A stretch of 11,355 nucleotides of DNA, taken from the NCBI GenBank assembly GCA_964553915.1, contig CAZKMM010000087.1, forward strand, positions 1 through 11,355, read 5' to 3'. The stretch's first letter is position 1, and each line of letters starts with the position of its first letter. The position numbers and the translations under genes are program-made. The notes below the pieces were generated by a model, which saw only the letters and a program-made list of their open reading frames with translations, ran no database searches and was not told the DNA's origin. Of the stretch, positions 6,682 to 11,355 are shown in pieces. Source of the stretch: CAZKMM01 sp964553915. GTDB lineage: Bacteria > RBG-13-61-14 > DRUE01.

Positions 6682-7344
6682 ATGGAGCAAAGAATACCGC
6701 TTTTAGGCGAGAAATTCCCGGAATTAGAAGTGCAGACCACTCAGGGCAGGTTAAAACTGCCGGAGCATTATGCAGGAAAATGGTTTGTATTTTTCAGCCA
6801 CCCGGCAGATTTCACCCCGGTTTGCACCAGCGAGTTTGTTGCTTTTCAGAAGCGATACAATCAGTTCAAAAAGCTGGGCTGTGAGCTAATCGGCTTGAGT
6901 ATTGACCAGGTTTTTTCTCATATCAAATGGGTGGAATGGATTAAGGATAATTTAAAGGTAGAAATTAAGTTCCCGGTGATTGCGGACGATACCGGGCAGG
7001 TATCTGGCAGGCTTGGGCTGATTCATCCCGGCAAAGGCACCAACACGGTTCGGGCGGTTTTTATTGTTGACCCAAAGGGAGTGATTCGGGCAATTCTTTA
7101 TTATCCGCAGGAGCTGGGAAGGAATATGGATGAGATTTTAAGAATGGTGCAGGGCTTGCAGATTGCAGACAAAAATAGAGTGGCAATGCCTGCTGGCTGG
7201 CCGAATAATGAGCTCATTGGTGATAGAGTGATCATTCCGCCAGCAACTGACGAAAAAACTGCCCGAGATCGACTTAAAAAATACGAGTGCTTTGACTGGT
7301 GGTTCTGCCACAAAAAACTTCCCAGCAAAGGAGGGAAAAAATGA
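6682..7344 (+). CDS. Peroxiredoxin, Prx6-type with CxDWWFC tail
   Basis: A 220-residue thioredoxin-fold peroxidase that reduces H2O2 and organic peroxides. The peroxidatic cysteine is C48 in [11 protein letters not shown]. The C-terminal [11 protein letters not shown] carries C203 and C209, the arrangement known from archaeal and thermophile Prx6-type enzymes (for example Aeropyrum TPx), where one of these cysteines takes part in catalysis. ATG 6682 is chosen because a strong AAAGGAGGG site lies just upstream; the longer open frame back to 6589 runs inside the preceding rubrerythrin-like gene. Its stop overlaps the desulfoferrodoxin ATG by four bases. The electron donor is not encoded next to it, although rubredoxin at the end of the operon is a candidate. 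Confidence 0.95.
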   Translation: MEQRIPLLGEKFPELEVQTTQGRLKLPEHYAGKWFVFFSHPADFTPVCTSEFVAFQKRYNQFKKLGCELIGLSIDQVFSHIKWVEWIKDNLKVEIKFPVIADDTGQVSGRLGLIHPGKGTNTVRAVFIVDPKGVIRAILYYPQELGRNMDEILRMVQGLQIADKNRVAMPAGWPNNELIGDRVIIPPATDEKTARDRLKKYECFDWWFCHKKLPSKGGKK

Positions 7345-7721
7345 CCAAAAAGCTTCAGGTTTATAAATGTGAGGTCTGCGGGAACATTGTTGAGGTGCTT
7401 CATACTGGAAAGGGCGAGCTGGTCTGCTGTGGTCAGCCAATGAAGCTGATGGAGGAAAACACGGTGGATGCTTCTCAGGAAAAGCACGTGCCGGTGATTG
7501 AAAAGACCGAAGGCGGGGTAAAAGTCAGGGTGGGCTCTGCTCCTCATCCAATGGAGGAAAAGCATTATATTGAATGGATTGAGCTGATTGCTGAGGGAAA
7601 GGCGTATCGCCAGTTTCTCAAGCCCGGTGAAGCCCCAGAAGCCTTTTTCCCGATTCAAGGAGAAAAGCTCACTGCCCGGGAATACTGCAATATTCACGGG
7701 CACTGGAAAGCAGAAGGATAA
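7341..7721 (+). CDS. dfx: Desulfoferrodoxin (two-iron superoxide reductase)
   Basis: A 126-residue cytoplasmic enzyme that reduces superoxide to H2O2 without releasing O2. The N-terminal desulforedoxin iron site is complete (C10, C13, C29, C30). The catalytic iron has H49, H69, H75, C116 and H119, and E47 precedes the first His in EKHVPV. Length and ligand spacing match Desulfovibrio desulfoferrodoxin shifted by one residue. ATG 7341 overlaps the peroxiredoxin stop (ATGA) and sits behind an AAAGGAGGG site, so the in-frame ATG at 7299 is rejected. Rubredoxin is the usual electron donor, and one is encoded later in this operon. Confidence 0.97.
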   Translation: MTKKLQVYKCEVCGNIVEVLHTGKGELVCCGQPMKLMEENTVDASQEKHVPVIEKTEGGVKVRVGSAPHPMEEKHYIEWIELIAEGKAYRQFLKPGEAPEAFFPIQGEKLTAREYCNIHGHWKAEG

Positions 7722-7726
7722 CCGCA

Positions 7727-8257
7727 ATGGCTGGCGAGCTGGATAGAGTCAAGGATTTTTTAAGCTCTGCTCTGGAGATGGAACGGCGTGGGCACAGGTT
7801 TTATCTGGATGCCACCGAGCATACCGATTCTGCTCTGGCAAAAGAGATTTTTCAAATTCTGGCAGAAGAGGAATTAAAGCATATGAATGCTTTTCAGGAT
7901 ATTTTTCAGTCTCTGAAAGCAGGAAAAGGTGATGATGTCTGGCTAAAAATTCCCCTCCAGAGCCGGGAACTGGACCCAATTTTTCGGACCCTGGCAAAGA
8001 AATATCTCAAGGAAATCAAACCAGGGGCAAGCAGGATTTCTGCTTTAGAGCTGGGAATGGAGATGGAACAGAGTTCTATTAAATTTTATCAGGAACGGCT
8101 TACTCAGGCAGAAGGAGAAAAGGAGCGGGAATTTCTGGAGAAAATTATTCAGGAGGAACAGGAGCATTTTCAAATTCTCAAAGATATGGAATTTTATTTT
8201 ACCAATCCGGAGGGCTGGTTTCAGGAAAAAGAAAGAAGTGGCCTGGACGGAGGATAA
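7727..8257 (+). CDS. Ferritin-like diiron protein without rubredoxin domain (first of a pair)
   Basis: A 176-residue ferritin-like protein of the rubrerythrin-related group (COG1633 type). Two helix pairs each carry Glu and ExxH ligands: E17 or E19 with E49xxH52, then E112 or E114 with E144xxH147. It has no CxxC pair, so unlike rubrerythrin it lacks a built-in electron-transfer iron. The C-terminal tail NPEGWFQEKERSGLDGG follows the four-helix bundle. The gene starts 5 bases after the dfx stop, with an AGAAGGA site eight bases upstream. The likely role is iron handling or peroxide/oxygen reduction as part of the stress operon; the exact reaction is not known. It is distantly related to the next gene. 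Confidence 0.85.
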   Translation: MAGELDRVKDFLSSALEMERRGHRFYLDATEHTDSALAKEIFQILAEEELKHMNAFQDIFQSLKAGKGDDVWLKIPLQSRELDPIFRTLAKKYLKEIKPGASRISALELGMEMEQSSIKFYQERLTQAEGEKEREFLEKIIQEEQEHFQILKDMEFYFTNPEGWFQEKERSGLDGG

Positions 8258-8269
8258 AGGAGGAAAAAA

Positions 8270-8755
8270 ATGGGATTAAATTTTACCTTTGATGAGCTGA
8301 TAGAACTTGCTCTGAAGATGGAGGAGGAAGGCATCAGTTTTTATCGTTCTTTAGCAGAGCGGGAGGAGGAGCCGAGAAAGAAGGAGCTTTTTATGGGGCT
8401 GGCGGAAATGGAAAAGGAGCATTTTTCTACTTTTCAAAAGATGCGCCAGGAGCTGGGAAGCAGAAGTTTAGATGAGCTTACTGACCCGCAGGGAGAGGCA
8501 GTGCTTTATCTTGGGGCAATGGTGAAGGGAAAGATATTCAAGCCCGAGCAGAGACCGGAGATTGATAAGTTCACTTCTATGGAGGAGATTTTAAATTTTG
8601 CCATAGAACGGGAAAAGGACTCGGTTGTGTATTATCTGGGATTTATGGAAGCAATGAAGGATGAGGGGGAGCAGGAAAAATTAAGAAAGATTATCCGTCA
8701 GGAGCTCGGTCATATTGCCGAGCTCAATCAGATTTTAGAAGGATTATCCAGATAA
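8270..8755 (+). CDS. Ferritin-like diiron protein without rubredoxin domain (second of a pair)
   Basis: A 161-residue protein with the same double helix-pair plan as its upstream neighbour: E18 or nearby Glu with E48xxH51, and E113 or E115 with E145xxH148. It has no cysteines for a rubredoxin site. The linker between the two halves contains QGEAVLYLGAMVKGKIF (74-90). A strong AAAGGAGG site precedes the ATG, and the gaps to its neighbours are 12 and 10 bases. Sequence identity to the first copy is low outside the ligand motifs, so the duplication, if there was one, is old. It is probably a diiron oxidase or peroxidase, or an iron-storage-like protein; function is inferred only from fold and context. 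Confidence 0.85.
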   Translation: MGLNFTFDELIELALKMEEEGISFYRSLAEREEEPRKKELFMGLAEMEKEHFSTFQKMRQELGSRSLDELTDPQGEAVLYLGAMVKGKIFKPEQRPEIDKFTSMEEILNFAIEREKDSVVYYLGFMEAMKDEGEQEKLRKIIRQELGHIAELNQILEGLSR

Positions 8756-8765
8756 GGGGGAAGAG

Positions 8766-9965
8766 ATGAGCCATCATTTTCAGGCGGTTAAGGTTTCAGA
8801 GCGGGTCTGGTGGGTAGGGGTGATAGACTGGACAATTCGGGATTTTCATGGCTATGGCACCCCCCGGGGCACCACTTATAATGCTTATCTGGTTCTGGGG
8901 GAAAAGCCAATTTTAATTGACACGGTGAAAAAGCCTTTTTTAGAGGAGCTTCTCTCCCGGATCCGTTCGGTGGTGAAGCCAGAGGAAATCGCTTATATCA
9001 TTTCCAATCATACTGAGATGGACCATTCTGGCTCTCTGCCGGAGATGATAGAGCTTTGCAAACCAGAAAAGGTCTTTGCCTCGGTCAAGGGGGTAGAGAA
9101 TTTATCCTATCATTTTGAGCTTCCAGTGGAAATCACCCCGGTAAAAGATGGCGATTCCCTTAATTTAGCCGGACTGAATTTTACTTTTTTAGAAACCCGG
9201 ATGCTCCACTGGCCGGACAGTATGTTCAGCTATTTTGCTGAGGAGAAGATTCTTTTTTCCAGCGATGCTTTTGGAATGCATCTTGCCAGCTCGGAGCGGT
9301 TTGATGATGAACTGGATGAAGCGGTGATGGAGTGGGAAGCCAAAAAATATTATGCCAATATTATTCTGCTTTATTCACCACTGGTCTTAAAACTTCTGGA
9401 GCGAGTAGGGAATTTGGGCATAGAGATAAAAATCATTGCTCCTGACCATGGACCCATCTGGCGGAGTAAAATCAGCTGGATTTTAGAGCTTTATAAAAAA
9501 TGGGCAGAGCACCAGCCCACAAAAAAGGCAGTGGTGGTATATGATACGATGTGGAAGAGCACAGAAAAACTGGCACGGGCAATTGAAGAAGGGCTCAGCT
9601 CAGAGGGGATAGAGGTTAAGGTAATGAAGCTGAGAGAATCTCACCGCAGTGATGTGATTACCGAGCTGATGGAGGCAGGGGCAATTGCAGTTGGCTCCCC
9701 TACCCTGAACAATAACCTCTTTCCCACCGTGGCGGATTTTCTTACCTATATGAAGGGCTTGAGGGTTAAGCCCTTATTGGGAATGGTTTTTGGCTCTTAC
9801 GGATGGAGTGGAGAGTCAGTAAGATTACTAAAAAAATGGCTGGAGGAGATGAAGATTGAGCTGGCAGGAGAATTTTCCTGCCAGTTTGTTCCCAAAGAAA
9901 AAGACCTGGAAGAAGCTAAAGCTCTGGGGAAAAAGCTTGCCCAGAGATTAAGGAGGCAGAGATGA
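8766..9965 (+). CDS. fprA: Flavodiiron protein (FprA/ROO type oxygen reductase)
   Basis: A 399-residue cytoplasmic enzyme that reduces O2 to water (some members also reduce NO) with electrons from rubredoxin. The N-terminal metallo-beta-lactamase-like domain (about 1-250) holds the diiron ligands H82, E84, D86, H148, D167 and H228 ([34 protein letters not shown]). The C-terminal flavodoxin domain (about 254-395) has FMN-binding loops at [23 protein letters not shown] and FGSYGWSGE. Length is typical of the two-domain class with no extra rubredoxin or flavin reductase module; the partner rubredoxin is instead the next gene, overlapping by four bases. A purine-rich AAGGGGGAAGAG site precedes the ATG. 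Confidence 0.96.
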   Translation: MSHHFQAVKVSERVWWVGVIDWTIRDFHGYGTPRGTTYNAYLVLGEKPILIDTVKKPFLEELLSRIRSVVKPEEIAYIISNHTEMDHSGSLPEMIELCKPEKVFASVKGVENLSYHFELPVEITPVKDGDSLNLAGLNFTFLETRMLHWPDSMFSYFAEEKILFSSDAFGMHLASSERFDDELDEAVMEWEAKKYYANIILLYSPLVLKLLERVGNLGIEIKIIAPDHGPIWRSKISWILELYKKWAEHQPTKKAVVVYDTMWKSTEKLARAIEEGLSSEGIEVKVMKLRESHRSDVITELMEAGAIAVGSPTLNNNLFPTVADFLTYMKGLRVKPLLGMVFGSYGWSGESVRLLKKWLEEMKIELAGEFSCQFVPKEKDLEEAKALGKKLAQRLRRQR

Positions 9966-10123
9966 AAAAGTATCAGTGCAGTGTTTGCGGTTATATTTAT
10001 GACCCGGCAAAAGGAGTGCCCAAAGAAGGAATCCAGCCGGGAACCGCTTTTGAAGATTTGCCAGATGACTGGGTCTGCCCGGTCTGCGGTGCCAGTAAAG
10101 ATATGTTTGAGCCGATTGATTGA
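9962..10123 (+). CDS. Rubredoxin
   Basis: A 53-residue one-iron electron carrier. The iron is held by C6xxC9 ([11 protein letters not shown]) and C39xxC42 ([11 protein letters not shown]), with the usual aromatic residues around it. Its ATG overlaps the flavodiiron stop as ATGA, so it is translationally coupled. It is the likely electron donor to the flavodiiron protein and possibly to rubrerythrin and desulfoferrodoxin in the same operon. No NAD(P)H:rubredoxin reductase is present in the window, so its own reductant must come from elsewhere. Confidence 0.97.
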   Translation: MKKYQCSVCGYIYDPAKGVPKEGIQPGTAFEDLPDDWVCPVCGASKDMFEPID

Positions 10124-10131
10124 CTTTTCAT

Positions 10132-10143
10132 AAAGCCGGCTTT
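10132..10143. repeat. Perfect 12-bp palindrome after the oxidative-defence operon
   Basis: AAAGCCGGCTTT lies 8 bases after the rubredoxin stop. As RNA it gives only a four-base-pair stem with a CCGG loop and is not followed by a T run, so it is a weak terminator candidate. It could instead be a protein-binding site. No better terminator is visible before the next promoter. Confidence 0.3.
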
Positions 10144-10175
10144 GAGCCAGATTCCCGGAAAGAAAAAAATATCTA

Positions 10176-10213
10176 AAACCTTGATTTAATCGCCTGCCAG
10201 AGTTTGTTATAAT
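10176..10213 (+). promoter_or_regulatory. Promoter of the secreted-protein gene, perfect extended -10
   Basis: TGT plus TATAAT (10205-10213) is a perfect extended -10, ending 7 bases before the ATG at 10221. AAACCTTGATTT (10176-10187) lies 17 bases before the TGT, the same arrangement as at the sulfatase-like gene promoter. The predicted start point coincides with the ATG and there is no Shine-Dalgarno sequence, so the mRNA is probably leaderless. Confidence 0.7.
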
Positions 10214-10221
10214 TATTTTAA
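10207..10221 (+). promoter_or_regulatory. Per-box-like site over the -10 and start codon
   Basis: TTATAATTATTTTAA matches the Bacillus Per-box consensus TTATAATNATTATAA at 13 of 14 informative positions. Part of the left half is also the -10 element, so the match is not fully independent evidence. The right half (six of seven) is not explained by the promoter. PerR binding here would repress the secreted-protein gene. Confidence 0.45.
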
Positions 10222-11355
10222 TGAGGAAAATTTTTCTCTTCGGGCTTTTGTTGGTGGGTCTGGGAGGGCGGTTTTCTCTCCGGGCAGAGGTGGGGGATTT
10301 TGCCTTCCGCACCGACCTTCCCTTCTCTGCTCCCATCTCTGACCTGGTAGTTGCCCAAGACCGCTTTATTATTGCTCTGGATTCCAGCGGAGAAAAACTT
10401 TGCTTCTTTGACACCTGGAACTGGGAGCTTCTCGCTGGTGCAACTGCCCTTTCTACCGGCGCCACTGTGAGCGAGCTGGCATTAAGCCCGGATGGAAACA
10501 AGCTTTATCTAGCATATCAGGATGGTAGTCTGCGGTTTCTTGAGCTAGAAGACTTTTTCTCTCTAGATTTTTCCCAATCCTTTTCCCAATCTCAGCTTTC
10601 TTTTGGCACCACCATTGATGCCTTTTCAGGCAATCCTTTAAAAGTAATCTCGGTGATTAAAGACCAGGACACTCAAAACCGGGATTGTGTTTTTCTCGCT
10701 TTTGAGCAATCAGGGGTCTGGAGTTTGAACTGGATGATTTTAGAAGGAGAAACTTTGATCAGCAGTGGCGATACCGCACTTCTTCAAAATGTATCAAATC
10801 TGGAACTTGCTCAAAATTCCCGGTCTCTTTTTATCAAGTATTGGGATAATCTCTCTTACACCTATCTTGAGGCTTCGGAATGTTTTTCTAACAATCCGGG
10901 AAATAATATTCAATATTATTCTCTTAATAAGATTTCTGGTAAGGAGTTTCAGGGGCTGGAAATTGATGATAATGGAACTCGGCTGGTTTTAGGAAATCTT
11001 ACTGACAGCCAGCTCTGGCTTTACCAGATAGAAGAAACCCTCAACGGGCTTCAGGGAGATTATCAGGATGCTTTTGCTCTCTCTAACCCGGCAGACCAGC
11101 TCTGGGTAAAGCTCATCTCCGCAGAGACCAACCTGCCGGTATTTTACAATCAGCAGGGGCTTTTAAAAGCAGTGAGCATAAATGATAATTTCCAGTTCCA
11201 GAGTCCAGAAGTAGAGGTTCTGGATTTCAGCACCAGCTCGCCTTTAATTATGGCAGACTCCAGCAGTGCGGATGGATATTTGTATTTTGCTCCGCAAGAT
11301 TCAAGCACGGTCTCGGTAATTTCTGCCAATCCCGGAATTTATAACCTCACCCTGG
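10221..11355 (+). CDS. Secreted protein with beta-propeller-like repeats, 5' part
   Basis: The frame is open for 378 codons from ATG 10221 to the window end, so the gene is cut off. Residues 1-22 form a signal peptide (MRK, then a hydrophobic FLFGLLLVGLGG stretch, with a possible cleavage near RAEV); there is no lipobox Cys. Later segments look like propeller blades: DRFIIALDSSGEKLCFFD (48-64), ELALSPDGNKLYLAYQDG (85-102), a GLEIDDNGTRLVLGN-type strand pair near 244-258, and DGYLYFAPQDSSTVSVIS near the end. The xLSPDGxxLYxA pattern is typical of YVTN/WD-like repeats. It is probably a periplasmic or exported protein with a binding or scaffold role; no catalytic motif is seen. The start is fixed by the promoter 7 bases upstream rather than by a ribosome binding site. 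Confidence 0.75.
   Translation, partial: MRKIFLFGLLLVGLGGRFSLRAEVGDFAFRTDLPFSAPISDLVVAQDRFIIALDSSGEKLCFFDTWNWELLAGATALSTGATVSELALSPDGNKLYLAYQDGSLRFLELEDFFSLDFSQSFSQSQLSFGTTIDAFSGNPLKVISVIKDQDTQNRDCVFLAFEQSGVWSLNWMILEGETLISSGDTALLQNVSNLELAQNSRSLFIKYWDNLSYTYLEASECFSNNPGNNIQYYSLNKISGKEFQGLEIDDNGTRLVLGNLTDSQLWLYQIEETLNGLQGDYQDAFALSNPADQLWVKLISAETNLPVFYNQQGLLKAVSINDNFQFQSPEVEVLDFSTSSPLIMADSSSADGYLYFAPQDSSTVSVISANPGIYNLTL

Noticed and set aside
7101..7727. 208-codon open frame on the minus strand
   Set aside because: It lies antisense to peroxiredoxin and desulfoferrodoxin, both of which have complete family motifs. It has no recognisable domain and looks like a by-product of codon bias.
10138..10148. 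GGCT-TTG-AGCC hairpin as terminator of the operon
   Set aside because: A four-base-pair stem with no T run after it is too weak to call an intrinsic terminator.
9797..10501. 234-codon open frame on the minus strand
   Set aside because: It spans the end of the flavodiiron gene, rubredoxin, a promoter region and the start of the secreted-protein gene in antisense. It shows no domain or ribosome binding site.
10765..10992. 75-codon open frame on the + strand
   Set aside because: It lies in another frame inside the open secreted-protein gene and shows no independent start signal.

Overview
This looks like chromosomal DNA from a strictly or mostly anaerobic bacterium. Coding is dense, GC content is moderate, and genes inside operons carry strong GGAGG-type ribosome binding sites. 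The anaerobe inference rests on a run of genes for rubrerythrin, desulfoferrodoxin (superoxide reductase), flavodiiron protein and rubredoxin, with no catalase or superoxide dismutase in the window. The phylum cannot be assigned from the sequence alone. I see no rRNA, tRNA, CRISPR array, insertion sequence or phage gene, and no gene-free stretch longer than about 100 bases.

Layout. (1) Bases 1-846 hold the 3' part of an amidohydrolase-family gene on the + strand. (2) Bases 854-2930 hold a compact three-gene minus-strand operon, read right to left: an RCK-type potassium channel, a stand-alone cyclic-nucleotide-binding protein and a stand-alone CheY-like receiver. It converges on the amidohydrolase with only 7 bases between stops. 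(3) An 82-base divergent promoter region (2931-3012) separates this operon from a 690-residue membrane protein of the sulfatase/alkaline phosphatase superfamily (3013-5085). (4) Bases 5105-10123 form a nine-gene operon: perR, rubrerythrin, a second rubrerythrin-like protein, a Prx6-type peroxiredoxin, desulfoferrodoxin, two paralogous ferritin-like proteins, a flavodiiron oxygen reductase and rubredoxin. Genes overlap or lie at most 35 bases apart. (5) Bases 10221-11355 start a secreted protein with beta-propeller-like repeats that runs off the window.

How the genes fit together. The nine-gene operon is an almost complete pathway for removing O2, superoxide and peroxide. Desulfoferrodoxin reduces superoxide to H2O2, rubrerythrin and peroxiredoxin reduce H2O2, the flavodiiron protein reduces O2 to water, and rubredoxin is the likely electron shuttle. 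The first gene has every metal ligand expected of a peroxide-sensing PerR. A sigma70-like promoter (TTGACA, 17 bases, AATAAT) precedes it, and a 21-bp near-palindrome of Per/Fur-box type lies on the -10, which suggests autoregulation of the whole operon. A second, better Per-box match (13 of 14 informative positions) overlaps the -10 and start codon of the downstream secreted-protein gene.

A further theme is translation start. The genes that follow a promoter directly (channel, sulfatase-like, secreted protein) have TGTTAWAA-type extended -10 elements only 7-9 bases before the ATG and no clear ribosome binding site, consistent with leaderless or near-leaderless mRNAs. Operon-internal genes have strong ribosome binding sites.
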